In this document: positions 47,468 to 57,589 of the stretch, one piece after another
Layout of the letters: every line of letters starts with the position of its first letter
Numbering within the stretch: position 1 is the first letter of the stretch
Assembly (NCBI RefSeq): GCF_019226825.1
Contig: NZ_CP076643.1
Span: 372,001 to 436,000 of the forward strand
Origin: Vibrio ostreae
GTDB lineage: Bacteria; Pseudomonadota; Gammaproteobacteria; Enterobacterales; Vibrionaceae
DNA length: 64,000 nt
Reading direction: 5' to 3'
Made by a program: the position numbers and the translations under genes
The notes under the pieces: model-generated
The model's input: the letters and a program-made list of their open reading frames with translations, nothing else
Database searches by the model: none
Told to the model about the DNA's origin: nothing

Positions 47468-48682
47468 TTATTGGCTGTAAGTGCTCAGGAAACGCTCAAA
47501 ACGGCCGATCGCCACTTCCAGATCTTCAACATGGGGCAGGGTCACGATGCGTACGTGGTCCGGTTTCGGCCAGTTGAAGCCGGAGCCCTGTACCAGCAGG
47601 ACTTTTTCCTGTTTCAGGAAGTCGAGTACCATTCGCTGATCGTCTTTAATACTGTACTTCTTGGTATCAATTTTCGGGAACAGATACATCGCGCCTTTCG
47701 GCTTCACACACGATACCCCGGGGATCTGGTTAATCAGTTCCCAGGCACGGTCACGCTGCTCCAGCAGGCGCCCGCCTGGCAGGATCAGTTCATTGATACT
47801 CTGATAGCCGCCCAGTGCAGTCTGGATCGCGTGCTGCATCGGTACGTTGGCACACAAACGCATTGAAGCCAGCATATCCAAGCCGGAGATATAGCCGCTG
47901 GCCTGATGTTTTGGCCCGGTCAGGAACATCCAGCCGCCACGGAAACCACACACACGATACGCTTTAGACAGGCCATTAAACGTCACGACCAGCACATCTT
48001 CAGTCAGCGTCGCTACAGAAGTGTGAGTCGCGCCGTCGTACAGAACTTTGTCATAGATCTCGTCTGCAAAGATAATCAGTTTATGTTTGCGGGCAATTTC
48101 AATTACTTCCAGCAGGAAGTCACGGCTGTAGACCGCGCCGGTCGGGTTGTTCGGGTTGATCAGGACGATGCCGCGCGTGTTCGGCGTGATCTTTTTCTTG
48201 ATGTCGTCCAGTGAAGGATACCAGTCGGCCTGCTCATCACACAGATAGTGCACCGCTTTACCGCCGGACAGGGCAACGGCTGCCGTCCACAGCGGGTAAT
48301 CCGGGGCCGGAACCAGCATTTCATCACCGTTATTCAGCAGCGCCTGCATCGCCATTACGATCAGTTCGGAGGCGCCATTACCAATGTAGACATCTTCGAC
48401 ATCCAGAGAACGGATGCCTTTTTTCTGATAGTGCTGTACGACAGCTTTGCGTGCCGAGTAGATACCTTTGGAATCACAGTAACCTTGTGAGGTTGGCAGG
48501 TTACGAATCACGTCGACCAGGATTTCATCCGGGGCGTCGAAACCAAACGGGGCCGGGTTGCCGATATTAAGCTTTAGTATTTTATGCCCTTCTTCTTCCA
48601 TGCGTTTAGCATGTTTGAGCACTGGACCTCGAATGTCATAGCAGACATTATCGAGTTTTGACGACATCCCGATATTTTGCAT
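47468..48682 (-). CDS. alaA: Alanine transaminase AlaA
   Basis: AlaA (YfbQ) transfers an amino group from glutamate to pyruvate to make alanine. The 404-residue fold-type I PLP enzyme has NPNNPTGAVYS, ADEIYDKVLYDG and the PLP lysine in NGLSKAYRVCGFRGG (about 240). Sequence, length (E. coli 405) and the yfbR neighbour agree. The upstream 314 bases show no gene. Confidence 0.93.
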   Translation of the reverse strand: MQNIGMSSKLDNVCYDIRGPVLKHAKRMEEEGHKILKLNIGNPAPFGFDAPDEILVDVIRNLPTSQGYCDSKGIYSARKAVVQHYQKKGIRSLDVEDVYIGNGASELIVMAMQALLNNGDEMLVPAPDYPLWTAAVALSGGKAVHYLCDEQADWYPSLDDIKKKITPNTRGIVLINPNNPTGAVYSRDFLLEVIEIARKHKLIIFADEIYDKVLYDGATHTSVATLTEDVLVVTFNGLSKAYRVCGFRGGWMFLTGPKHQASGYISGLDMLASMRLCANVPMQHAIQTALGGYQSINELILPGGRLLEQRDRAWELINQIPGVSCVKPKGAMYLFPKIDTKKYSIKDDQRMVLDFLKQEKVLLVQGSGFNWPKPDHVRIVTLPHVEDLEVAIGRFERFLSTYSQ

Positions 48683-48996
48683 TGTCTTGTTCCTGAAAAT
48701 GATGAAATTTGTTTATTAAACCTCTACAGATTGCCTTTTTTTAGGATATAAATCTAGGCCATATTGTCCTTTCGAGGTTAAATTTTGTCAGTACCCCAAG
48801 TGGCTCAATTCAGAGGGTAGATAAGCTGTCCGAAAGTTTTTATGGCCTTATATTCGTTAAGGTAATGAATTTATATACAGAATGTGGCTGTGGCACGCAG
48901 AACTGGTGGGAAAAGATACGATATACCCTTGATTTTAGTGGGTTCTCTCAATAGAGTAACCGGGTTAGATCGAGTCTCAGCTAAGTCGAGGTCGTT
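48683..48996. other. 314-base alaA-menF intergenic region
   Basis: A divergent promoter region with no gene. TTATATAC near 48869-48878 is -10-like for menF but no paired -35 stands out. No operator or riboswitch was recognised. Confidence 0.4.
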
Positions 48997-50305
48997 TTGT
49001 TGAACTTTTATCAAGCCATTGCTCGCTTAACAGAGCAAATTCACGACGCGCAGGAAAACGACGTCCGTTTCATCCAGGAGTTGGCAGGCAAGCCGCCATT
49101 CGCGCTGATCGATTGGCTTGAAGCCCAACCGGTTTACCCTAAGTTTTACTGGCAGTCACGGGACAGTCGCGAAGAAGTGATTGCGCTCGGGCAGTTATAT
49201 ACTTTCACTGATCCAGCCCCGGCGTATGCCATGGTCGGTGAGAATCAGCGTGTCTGGGGGGGGACGCTCGTTTGACGGTCATACCGATAAAAACCAGCGC
49301 TGCATGTCGTCTTTCTTCTTTTTGCCCCAGGTCGAGCTGATACGGTTAGATAACACCTGGCACCTGGCGGCCAACGTTAATCAGGAATCGGCCCGGACAC
49401 TCGCCACGCTCAACAAGCTGGTGGCGGACGTTAAACCGTTGCCTGCGATCCACCGTGAAGTCAGACAAGTCAGGCATGCTCCGAGTGAGTCCGGCTGGGC
49501 GCAGCTGGTACAGGACGTGTTGGACGGTATTGAAAAGCAGGATTTTAAAAAAGTCGTCCTCGCCCGTCAGACCCGTTTGACTCTCGATGGCCCGCTCAGT
49601 GCTGCTCAGCTGCTGAAAGCCAGTGCGCGGCAAAACCATCACAGTTTTCACTTTATGCTGGCGCTGGACAGTAAACACTGTTTTATGGGCTCGACGCCCG
49701 AGCGGCTCTATTTACGCCAGAGTCAGGAGCTGTATACCGAAGCGCTGGCCGGCACTATCGGGCGCGGCGCCAATGCGGCGCAGGATCTGCAACTGGCGAA
49801 CTGGCTGACCCAAGACCGTAAGAATCTGCATGAGAATCAGGTGGTAGTGGATGACATTATCGAACGTCTTACGCCTTATGCTGAGTCAATCAATGTCGAT
49901 CCTGAGCCGCACCTGGTGCGGCTGAGCAAAGTGCAGCACTTGAAGCGGGCGATTCACGCCAATCTGCAACCCGGGGTTAATGGCGTACAGCTGCTGAGAG
50001 CTTTACAGCCGACCGCTGCTGTAGCAGGGCTGCCGCGTAAACCGGCTCTGGATTTTATTACCCGACATGAACCTTTTGCCCGCGGCTGGTATGCCGGTTC
50101 GATGGGCTATTTTAGCCATCAGCAGGCAGAGTTTTGTGTTGCAATCCGCAGTGCTCTGGTACTGGAAAATGAAATCCAGCTTTATGCCGGGGCCGGGATT
50201 GTACCGGGCTCAGAAGCGCAGTATGAGTGGCAGGAGTTGGACAAGAAGATGTCCACTCTGCTCAGTTTGATCAGTGACGATCTGCCGCTGGGAGTTGCCT
50301 CATGA
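48997..50305 (+). pseudogene. menF: Isochorismate synthase MenF, frameshifted at a G8 run
   Basis: MenF converts chorismate to isochorismate, the first step of menaquinone synthesis. The frame from TTG 48997 (GAGG just upstream) stops at 49273-49275 after RVWGGTLV because of eight G at 49256-49263. Seven G would read RVWGGRSFDGHTDK and continue to 50305 (435 residues) with the chorismate-binding motifs VVLARQTRL, GSTPERLY, EALAGTIGRG and YAGAGIVPGSE. The rest is intact, so this is either a recent frameshift, a slippage switch or a base-calling error. It overlaps menD by 4 bases. Confidence 0.88.
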
Positions 50306-52050
50306 GCCACGACCAGGCACAGCTCAACCGTATCTGGAGCCGAACTTTGCTTGAAGAGCTGACCCGCTTTGGGGTCAGTGAGGTGTGTATCGCGCCCGGC
50401 TCTCGTTCGACACCGCTGACACTGGAAGCCGCCGCGCATCCCAATCTGACTCTGCATACCCACTTTGATGAGCGCGGGTTAGGCTTTTTAGCCCTGGGAC
50501 TGGCCAAAGCCAGTACCCGGCCGGTGGCGGTGATCGTCACGTCCGGTACCGCGGTCGCCAATTTGCTGCCGGCGATTGCCGAATCCGGTCTGACCGGAGA
50601 AAAGCTGGTGGTGTTAACCGCCGACCGGCCAGTTGAGTTAGTCGGTTGTGGGGCTAACCAGGCGATCGATCAGGTCGGTATTTACTCTTCCCATGTCACT
50701 GCGGCGATGAATTTACCCAGTCCGGGAGTGCACTTATCTTTAAGCTGGCTGCTCAGTGCCCTTGATGATGCGCTGTTCAAACAGGCGCAGCAGGGCGGCG
50801 CAGTACATATTAACTGCCCGTTTCCCGAGCCGCTTTATTCGACCTCATGTACGGATTTATACCGCGATTATCGCGCGCGGGTAGCCGACTGGCACAATGC
50901 AGATGTGCCTTATACTCGGCGTCTGATGCCACAGACTAGCGTCATGCCACTCGAGGCGGCATCTTTTCATCGCAAAGGTCTGGTCATTATCGGTTCTCTG
51001 CCGTTGTGTCAGGCTCAGGTGGCGCGTGATTTTGCCCGTCAGCTCGGCTGGCCGGTGCTGGGTGATATCCAGTCCGGTGTCAGCAGTGAGTGGGCACATT
51101 ATGATTTGTGGCTGCAAAATGCCACAGCCAGTGCCCGCTTGAATGAGTGCGAATTGGTGCTTCAGTTTGGTGCCAGAGTGGTATCAAAACGGCTTAATCA
51201 GTGGCTGCAACGCCAGATCAGCGCCGCCGACTGTGACTATTGGTATGTGTCGCCGGATGCCAGTCGTAACAACCAGTCTCATCTGCCGCAACAGCACTGG
51301 GTGGCCGATATCCGTGACTGGGTTGCGATTCAGTCCGCCGTCGTGCACTCCTCCGTTAAGCCGCCACTCAACAGCGCCGGCCGTGGCTGGGCAGATGAAC
51401 TGCGTCATATTGCCGGTGCAACCGCGCAACTGGCAGTATCAACGTTGTCTGACGAGGGATTGAACGGCTCTGCCGGTGCACTGACCGAAGTCGCTGTTGC
51501 GCTCGATCTCAGTCAGCGCGTGCCGTGGGTGCCGCTGTTTATCGGTAACAGCCTGATAGTGCGTCTGACGGATATGCTGAGTGAACTGGATGATCGGGCA
51601 GTTTATTCCAATCGCGGAGCTTCCGGGATTGATGGCCTGGTGGCCAGTGCTTCCGGTGTGCAGCGCGCGCTTAACCAGCCGTTAATGATTCTGCTCGGTG
51701 ACACCTCACTGCTGTACGATCTCAATTCACTCACTTTGCTGCGTCAAACTTCGCAGCCGGTTGTGATGGTGGTGACTAACAACGACGGCGGTGCCATCTT
51801 TGATCTTCTGCCCGTACCGGAGCAGGAGCGTCAGGCTTTATATCAGATGCCACACGGCATGCAGTTTGAATTCGCAGCCAGGCAGTTTGGTCTGGCTTAT
51901 GCCCGCCCGCAAACCCTGGCCCAGTATCAAACCGTAATCGATGTCCATTTTGACTCGGGGCAGGGCACCTTGCTGGTGGAGGTTGTTACGCAGCCGCAGC
52001 AGGCCGCACGACACATCCAACAGCTTAGTGCGCAGATCCATGCTTTATAG
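50302..52050 (+). CDS. menD: SEPHCHC synthase MenD
   Basis: MenD is a thiamine-diphosphate enzyme joining isochorismate and 2-oxoglutarate in menaquinone synthesis. The 582-residue protein has [23 protein letters not shown] and the ThDP-binding end region [14 protein letters not shown] with [12 protein letters not shown]. Its ATG overlaps the menF stop (ATGA) and its end overlaps menH by 11 bases, which indicates tight coupling. Confidence 0.95.
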   Translation: MSHDQAQLNRIWSRTLLEELTRFGVSEVCIAPGSRSTPLTLEAAAHPNLTLHTHFDERGLGFLALGLAKASTRPVAVIVTSGTAVANLLPAIAESGLTGEKLVVLTADRPVELVGCGANQAIDQVGIYSSHVTAAMNLPSPGVHLSLSWLLSALDDALFKQAQQGGAVHINCPFPEPLYSTSCTDLYRDYRARVADWHNADVPYTRRLMPQTSVMPLEAASFHRKGLVIIGSLPLCQAQVARDFARQLGWPVLGDIQSGVSSEWAHYDLWLQNATASARLNECELVLQFGARVVSKRLNQWLQRQISAADCDYWYVSPDASRNNQSHLPQQHWVADIRDWVAIQSAVVHSSVKPPLNSAGRGWADELRHIAGATAQLAVSTLSDEGLNGSAGALTEVAVALDLSQRVPWVPLFIGNSLIVRLTDMLSELDDRAVYSNRGASGIDGLVASASGVQRALNQPLMILLGDTSLLYDLNSLTLLRQTSQPVVMVVTNNDGGAIFDLLPVPEQERQALYQMPHGMQFEFAARQFGLAYARPQTLAQYQTVIDVHFDSGQGTLLVEVVTQPQQAARHIQQLSAQIHAL

Positions 52051-52873
52051 TCGCTCGTCCGGTCATGTCTCCGTTAACACGCTATCGGTGGCAGAACGGC
52101 CGCTACTGGTGTTTCTGCATGGTTTGCTTGGTAGCACGGACGACTGGCAGCCGGTGTTGGATCGTTTACCGGATGCAGACTGGCTGGTTATCGATTTACC
52201 CGGACATGGTCATAGCCAAACGATTTGCTGCGACGATTTGCAGCAGTGCTGCGAGTGGGTTGCACAAACTATTGCCAGCCGGGCCGGAGCGAAACGCCCG
52301 GTATGGTTGGTCGGCTATTCACTTGGCGGACGCATTGCCATGACCGGGGCTGCGTGTGGCTGGTTCAGTGGCTTTAACCTCTCAGGTCTGCTGATTGAGG
52401 GGGGCCATTTTGGTTTGCCAACCAATCAAGAACGAGAGCCGCGCTGGATTCATGATAGTCGCTGGGCGATGCGCTTTGCGCACGAACCGATTGAACAGGT
52501 ATTGAGCGATTGGTATCAACAAGCGGTATTTAGTTCACTAAACCATGCGCAAAGACAAACCTTAATCACTAAACGCAGTGCTAATCTTGGTCAGGCAGTG
52601 GCAAGTATGCTGTTATCAACCTCGCTGGCAACCCAGCCTTATTTGCTACCTGCACTGCAACAAGCCCGTTTAACCACGCATTACGTCTGTGGCGAACGGG
52701 ATAAGAAATTTTCGCAGCTCGCGACACAAAGCGGGCTGAGCTTTAGTCAGGTCGGGCAGGCCGGGCACAATGTTCACCATGAGCAGCCTGATGCGTTCGC
52801 CCTGATCATTCAGCGTTTAATTGGCTCGTTGTCATCAACAACGAGTAACAACAATGGGAATCAGCATGGCTAA
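52040..52873 (+). CDS. menH: SHCHC synthase MenH
   Basis: MenH removes pyruvate from SEPHCHC in menaquinone synthesis. The 277-residue alpha/beta hydrolase has [13 protein letters not shown], the nucleophile in [10 protein letters not shown] and the catalytic His in [14 protein letters not shown] 52040 lies within menD (11-base overlap); the longer in-frame start at 51941 is out of place. It overlaps menB by 8 bases. Confidence 0.92.
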   Translation: MLYSRSSGHVSVNTLSVAERPLLVFLHGLLGSTDDWQPVLDRLPDADWLVIDLPGHGHSQTICCDDLQQCCEWVAQTIASRAGAKRPVWLVGYSLGGRIAMTGAACGWFSGFNLSGLLIEGGHFGLPTNQEREPRWIHDSRWAMRFAHEPIEQVLSDWYQQAVFSSLNHAQRQTLITKRSANLGQAVASMLLSTSLATQPYLLPALQQARLTTHYVCGERDKKFSQLATQSGLSFSQVGQAGHNVHHEQPDAFALIIQRLIGSLSSTTSNNNGNQHG

Positions 52874-53732
52874 AACAGTAGGCATTTCAGAACAAGAACT
52901 TTATGCTCCGGTCGAATGGCATGATTGTGGCTCAGTTTATGAAGATATCGATTATCACAAGTCGCCGGATGGTATGGCCAAAATTACCATTGCCCGCCCG
53001 CAGGTGCGCAATGCGTTTCGTCCGCAGACTGTCAAAGAGATGATCAATGCACTGGCCGATGCACGCTACGATGAAAATGTTGGTGTCATCATTTTAACCG
53101 GTCTGGGTGAAGAGGCATTTTGCTCGGGCGGCGACCAGAAAATTCGTGGCGATTACGGCGGTTATAAAGATGAATCGGGTACCCACCATCTCAATGTGCT
53201 CGACTTTCAGCGCCAGATCCGGACCTGTCCGAAACCTGTGATCGCCTCTGTGGCCGGTTGGGCAGTTGGTGGTGGTCACGTACTGCATATGATGTGTGAC
53301 CTGACCATTGCGGCAGAAAACGCCCAGTTTGGCCAAACCGGGCCAAAAGTCGGCTCTTTTGATGGTGGCTGGGGCGCATCTTACATGGCGCGGATTGTTG
53401 GTCAGAAGAAAGCGCGCGAGATCTGGTTCCTGTGTCGGTTCTATGACGCCAAAGAAGCGCTGGATATGGGGCTGGTGAATACCGTGGTACCACTGCAGGA
53501 TTTGGAAAAAGAAACCGTACGCTGGTGCCGTGAAGTTCTGCAACACAGCCCGATGGCGCTGCGCTGTCTCAAAGCAGCACTGAACGCTGACTGTGATGGG
53601 CAGGCTGGCCTGCAGGAACTGGCTGGTAACGCCACTATGCTGTTTTATATGACAGATGAAGGCCAGGAAGGCCGTAATGCGTTTAACGAAAAACGTCGCC
53701 CGGATTTCAATAAATTCCCGCGTAACCCGTAA
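52866..53732 (+). CDS. menB: 1,4-dihydroxy-2-naphthoyl-CoA synthase MenB
   Basis: MenB is the crotonase-fold enzyme closing the naphthoquinone ring. The 288-residue protein has [27 protein letters not shown] (the oxyanion and substrate loop), [12 protein letters not shown] and [16 protein letters not shown] 52866 is preceded by GGGAA; MGISMAK from ATG 52854 is an alternative. It is very close to E. coli MenB in sequence. A terminator follows. Confidence 0.96.
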   Translation: MAKTVGISEQELYAPVEWHDCGSVYEDIDYHKSPDGMAKITIARPQVRNAFRPQTVKEMINALADARYDENVGVIILTGLGEEAFCSGGDQKIRGDYGGYKDESGTHHLNVLDFQRQIRTCPKPVIASVAGWAVGGGHVLHMMCDLTIAAENAQFGQTGPKVGSFDGGWGASYMARIVGQKKAREIWFLCRFYDAKEALDMGLVNTVVPLQDLEKETVRWCREVLQHSPMALRCLKAALNADCDGQAGLQELAGNATMLFYMTDEGQEGRNAFNEKRRPDFNKFPRNP

Positions 53733-53739
53733 AATCGTT

Positions 53740-53768
53740 GCGGCCCGTGCAAAAGTGGGCCGCTTTTT
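53740..53768 (+). terminator. Terminator after menB
   Basis: GCGGCCC/GGGCCGC stem (53740-53746 with 53757-53763), a 10-base loop, then five T. It separates menFDHB from menCE. Confidence 0.85.
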
Positions 53769-53863
53769 GCTTACGACGTATAACCCTTTGTGATGTCATT
53801 GTCTTGGCGCATTCCGTGCCGACAGTGTGAACATCCAGGAATAACAACAGAGTTAGGTTGGAT

Positions 53864-54859
53864 ATGCGCAGCGCAAAACTGTATCGCTATCGTCTGCCGA
53901 TGGATAGCGGTGTCATTCTTCGTGAAGAGAAGTTAACCGAACGTGAAGGATTCATTGTCGAACTTCAGGAAAATGGCCGAATAGGGCGTGGTGAAGTCGC
54001 GCCGTTAAAAGGATTTAGCGTCGAAACCATTGATGAGGCGGGAGCCCTGGCTAAAGAACAGCTGGAACTGTGGGTGAAGGGGCAACCTCTCGGACTGGAC
54101 GAATTATTTCCTTCTGTCGCCTTTGGTGTGTCTATGGCGGAGCTGGAACTGGCCGGTGAGTTGCCCCAAGATGGGCAATATCAGGCTGCACCGCTGTGCA
54201 CCGGTGATCCGGATGACCTGATCCCGCAACTCGAAGCCATGCCAGGTAACAAGGTCGCCAAAATTAAGGTGGGCCTGTACGAGCCGGTACGTGATGGCAT
54301 GCTGGTTAACCTGTTTCTCGAATCCATGCCGGATCTGACGTTGCGTCTCGATGCCAATCGGGCCTGGAACAAAGAAAAGGCGGCTAAATTCGCTCAGTAT
54401 GTCGCTCCGTCACGTCGTGGCCGGATTACTTATATCGAAGAGCCGTGCCATACACCGAGTGAGAGTCTGTCGTTTGCCATCGATACCGGGATCGCAATTG
54501 CCTGGGATGAGACGCTGCAGCAGGCGGTACGCATGGATGACTTTCGTCTCGAAGAGCTGACCGGCGCCAAAACCATCATTATCAAACCGACCGTGATAGG
54601 GTCCGTACCTTTCTGTATTCGTCTGGTTGAGAAAGCGAGAGCACTCAATCTTCAGGTGGTGATCAGTTCCAGTCTGGAATCGAGTCTGGGTCTGACCCAG
54701 TTAGCCCGCCTGTCAAAATGGTTATTACCGGATGAAATTCCGGGGCTTGATACCATAGGCCTTTATCAGGCGCAGCTTGAAACCGCCTGGCCGGGTTGTG
54801 AACTGCCAGTGCAGACACTGCAGGAGCAGGAGCTGGTGTGGCAGTCGCACCACGCATGA
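53864..54859 (+). CDS. menC: o-Succinylbenzoate synthase MenC
   Basis: MenC dehydrates SHCHC to o-succinylbenzoate. The 331-residue enolase-superfamily protein has the catalytic Lys in AKIKVGLYEP, the metal ligands in LRLDANRAW, YIEEPCH and IAWDETL, and the second Lys in TIIIKPTVIG. ATG 53864 (AGG 6 bases upstream) is preferred to the TTG at 53858. It overlaps menE. Confidence 0.94.
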   Translation: MRSAKLYRYRLPMDSGVILREEKLTEREGFIVELQENGRIGRGEVAPLKGFSVETIDEAGALAKEQLELWVKGQPLGLDELFPSVAFGVSMAELELAGELPQDGQYQAAPLCTGDPDDLIPQLEAMPGNKVAKIKVGLYEPVRDGMLVNLFLESMPDLTLRLDANRAWNKEKAAKFAQYVAPSRRGRITYIEEPCHTPSESLSFAIDTGIAIAWDETLQQAVRMDDFRLEELTGAKTIIIKPTVIGSVPFCIRLVEKARALNLQVVISSSLESSLGLTQLARLSKWLLPDEIPGLDTIGLYQAQLETAWPGCELPVQTLQEQELVWQSHHA

Positions 54860-56280
54860 CCCCCTGGCAACAATGGCAGCAGCGTACGCCGGATAAGGTG
54901 GCGCTGCGTCTTGAGCAAGAATCTCTGACCTGGCAGCAGCTGGCTGATCGTATCGAGCAGTATGCTCAGGCACTTCATCAGCAAGGTGTACAGGGCGGAG
55001 ACGTACTGACACTGGTCGGTAAAAATCATCCGCATACGTTGCTGTGGTTACTGGCCGCGGTGTCGCGCGGTGTCATTTGTGCCCTGACGATGCCTCAGCC
55101 TGGCGAGGCTTTACACCTCAAACTGGACGCCCTTTATGGCGCGCATCAAACGCCCCATCTCTGGCTGGCTCCCGGGGCCGACGTTTCCCGGCACTCTATT
55201 TCCCGGCACTCTGATAGAGCCGTCAATGTCATTCAGATACCCAAGGCATTACACGTTACTGAACCGGTTGGGTGGCATGGCGATCTCTATCAGGCTGACA
55301 ATCTGGCCACTTTGATTTTTACCTCTGGTTCAACCGGCGTTCCGAAAGCGGTGGCGCATACTCATGCCCAGCATTTGGCTTCTGCGCAGGGCTTATTGCA
55401 GGAGTTTGTGTTCAGCGCTGAAGATACCTGGCTGCTCAGCTTACCGCTCTATCATGTGTCCGGTCTGGCGATTGTTTACCGCTGGCTGCTGGCCGGCGGC
55501 TGCCTGAAAATTGGCCGTGGTGATCTGGCTTATGACATGGCTCAGGTCACACACGCGTCTTTGGTGCCGACCCAACTCAAACGGCTGCTGGAGGCCGGAA
55601 TCGAGCTCAATCTGACCCATGTGTTACTTGGTGGCAGCCATATTCCGGTCCGGTTGGCGCAGCAGGCCGCGGCAATCGGCATTGAAACCTGGCTTGGCTA
55701 CGGCATGACAGAAGCGGCCTCAACCGTGACGGCGAAACAGGTCGACGGGCACAGCGGAGCCGGGCATGTATTGGCCGGACGCCTGGTACAACTGCGCGGA
55801 CAGCGGATTTATATTGGTGGCGAGACCCTGGCCAGCGGTTATTACCGCCGTGGGCTGCTGCATCCTATCCTGGAATCAGACGGCTGGTTTGACAGTCAAG
55901 ATCTCGGCGAATGGCAGGATGAGCAACTGGTGATTATCGGACGCGCCGACAATCAGTTTATCTCTGGCGGCGAAAACATTCACTGTGAAGAAATTGAGTC
56001 CGTACTCAACCGTCATCCGGCGGTGCAACTGGCGATGGTGGTGGCGGTTGAAGATGACGAATTTGGCGCCAGGCCGGTTGCGATAGTGCATAGCGCAGAA
56101 GCGGTATTTTCATTGACGCAAGGTTCAGCCTGGTGCGAAGGGAAGCTTGAGAAATTCAAATGGCCGGTGGCTTATTTCACTATGCCCGAGCAACTGATGA
56201 ACAGCGGCATTAAAGTATCGCGCCAGGCCCTGAAGCAATGGCTGGCGCATCATCAGACTCAATATCGGGTTATGAGTTAG
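54838..56280 (+). CDS. menE: o-Succinylbenzoate--CoA ligase MenE
   Basis: MenE activates o-succinylbenzoate with ATP and CoA for MenB. The 480-residue adenylate-forming enzyme has the P-loop FTSGSTGVPKA (about 159-169), LGYGMTEAAS, and the C-terminal lysine motif NSGIKVSRQALK. GTG at 54838 has AGGAG 5 bases upstream and overlaps menC by 22; ATG 54856, overlapping by 4 (ATGA), is an alternative. A 15-bp tandem duplication gives SRHSI-SRHSD near residue 120. Confidence 0.93.
   Translation: MAVAPRMTPWQQWQQRTPDKVALRLEQESLTWQQLADRIEQYAQALHQQGVQGGDVLTLVGKNHPHTLLWLLAAVSRGVICALTMPQPGEALHLKLDALYGAHQTPHLWLAPGADVSRHSISRHSDRAVNVIQIPKALHVTEPVGWHGDLYQADNLATLIFTSGSTGVPKAVAHTHAQHLASAQGLLQEFVFSAEDTWLLSLPLYHVSGLAIVYRWLLAGGCLKIGRGDLAYDMAQVTHASLVPTQLKRLLEAGIELNLTHVLLGGSHIPVRLAQQAAAIGIETWLGYGMTEAASTVTAKQVDGHSGAGHVLAGRLVQLRGQRIYIGGETLASGYYRRGLLHPILESDGWFDSQDLGEWQDEQLVIIGRADNQFISGGENIHCEEIESVLNRHPAVQLAMVVAVEDDEFGARPVAIVHSAEAVFSLTQGSAWCEGKLEKFKWPVAYFTMPEQLMNSGIKVSRQALKQWLAHHQTQYRVMS
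55184..55213 (+). repeat. 15-bp in-frame tandem duplication in menE
   Basis: Two units, TTTCCCGGCACTCTA (55184-55198) and TTTCCCGGCACTCTG (55199-55213), differ at the last base and add five residues to a surface loop. Confidence 0.9.
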
Positions 56281-56336
56281 ACCAAAACAGAATTTTGCTT
56301 CTTATAACGATTGGGCATAATGAATCCGGATTAATA

Positions 56337-56549
56337 ATGATTCGGGATTATCTGACCATGAAGAAAGGCTTACTTGTTGGCGTCATCGCCCTGCAACTGC
56401 TGATTGCACTGACCCAGGATGGCTGGCCGCGTTCGGTGGCTGAATTAAGTGCTTTCCTGTTGGTGCTGCTCGTCGCCTGGGAAGTGCAGCGCTCGCCTGT
56501 TATCCGTTCGTCTGGCTCAGCAGCCAAGCCAGAGACGAAGTCGATATAA
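56337..56549 (+). CDS. Possible small membrane protein overlapping yeiH-like gene
   Basis: A 70-residue frame with two hydrophobic stretches (about 9-24 and 36-52) and a polar end. It begins after a weak GGA 6 bases before ATG 56337; ATG 56358 is an alternative. Its last 50 bases overlap the convergent exporter gene, which weakens the call. Not assigned to a family. Confidence 0.4.
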   Translation: MIRDYLTMKKGLLVGVIALQLLIALTQDGWPRSVAELSAFLLVLLVAWEVQRSPVIRSSGSAAKPETKSI

Positions 56550-57447
56550 CTATCCAGAGTACAATACCGAACATCAGCGGCTTGGCACCGGCAGCGCGTA
56601 AACGGCGCACCGACAAGCTGCAGCCAATCAAAAACAGACACACCACCAGGGCTTGCTTGGCCAGGCCGAAAATCTGCTGATATACCACCTCAAACTGCGG
56701 CAACTGATCGCTAAATCCTATCGCCGCGCAGTAAAAGAGAATGAAATACGGGATTGTCACTTTTTTCGATTCACTGCGAAACATCCAGGCACTGAGCAGG
56801 GCAACGGGTACAATCCACAATGCGCGCGCCAGTTTGAGGGTGGTGGCTGTTTTTAGCGCCTCTTCACCGTATGCCGAAGCGGCGCCGACCACAGATGACG
56901 TATCATGAATGGCGATGGCGGCCCAGGTGCCAAAGGTATGCTGATCAAGATTGAGGGCATGGCCGATAAGCGGAAACAAAAACAGCGCCAGTGAATTGAG
57001 CAGAAATACCGTACCCAGGGCCACTGCGGTTTGATCGTCATCGGCATTGACTGCCGGAGCCACGGCCGCAATCGCACTGCCGCCGCAGATGGCTGTCCCC
57101 GACGCAATCAGGTGACCTGCAGTCGCATTAAGGCCGATAAACCGCGCCAGCACTGTGCCGAGAATCAGAGTGCCTGCAATACTGGCCACAATCAGGCCGA
57201 TGCCGTCGCTGGTCACGCTGAGTGCTTGCTGTAGCGGAATACCAAAGCCGAGGCCGACAATCGAGTAAGCCAGCAATCTTTTGGTGATCTTCGCAAGTGG
57301 CAGTCCGCCGGGAACCCAGCCCAATGTTGCCAGCAAAAAGCCCAGCACCAGCGCAGTGGGCGAGGTGAGATAAGGGGTAAGACAGGCCAGCAGAATCAGC
57401 ACAAAAGGCAGATATCTCAGCTTAACAGGCAGTGAGTTGCATGACAT
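56500..57447 (-). CDS. YeiH-family putative exporter (UPF0324)
   Basis: A 315-residue protein with about ten membrane helices of the YeiH/UPF0324 family, whose members are proposed sulfate or sulfonate exporters. Conserved segments are [19 protein letters not shown] and [21 protein letters not shown] perfect 16+16-bp palindrome lies about 70-100 bases upstream and may be its operator. Substrate unproven. Confidence 0.85.
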   Translation of the reverse strand: MSCNSLPVKLRYLPFVLILLACLTPYLTSPTALVLGFLLATLGWVPGGLPLAKITKRLLAYSIVGLGFGIPLQQALSVTSDGIGLIVASIAGTLILGTVLARFIGLNATAGHLIASGTAICGGSAIAAVAPAVNADDDQTAVALGTVFLLNSLALFLFPLIGHALNLDQHTFGTWAAIAIHDTSSVVGAASAYGEEALKTATTLKLARALWIVPVALLSAWMFRSESKKVTIPYFILFYCAAIGFSDQLPQFEVVYQQIFGLAKQALVVCLFLIGCSLSVRRLRAAGAKPLMFGIVLWIVISTSSLAWLLSQTNG

Positions 57448-57517
57448 AGGATTGACCTTCAGCGAAGTGGAAACTGATTGTAACCCATTGCTAATGGTCA
57501 GAAAGTCTTAATGTTTT

Positions 57518-57550
57518 GAACAAGCGTTCAGTTAAACTGAACGCTTGTTC
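57518..57550. promoter_or_regulatory. 33-bp palindrome, likely paired regulator sites
   Basis: Two 16-bp arms (57518-57533 and 57535-57550) are exact inverted copies around one base. Each arm contains GAACAAGCGTTCA, itself a TGAAC-N4-GTTCA dyad. It lies between the end of the MFS-acyltransferase gene and the start of the YeiH-type gene. A TGAAC-N3-GTTCA site precedes the TetR gene at 60085. Confidence 0.7.
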
Positions 57551-57589
57551 TTAGTGAACGCAAAGCAGCGAGCTGAAAGTCGTACAAAG

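Noticed and set aside
57518..57550. Palindrome as a transcription terminator
   Set aside because: No T-run on either side and a one-base centre; operator is more likely.
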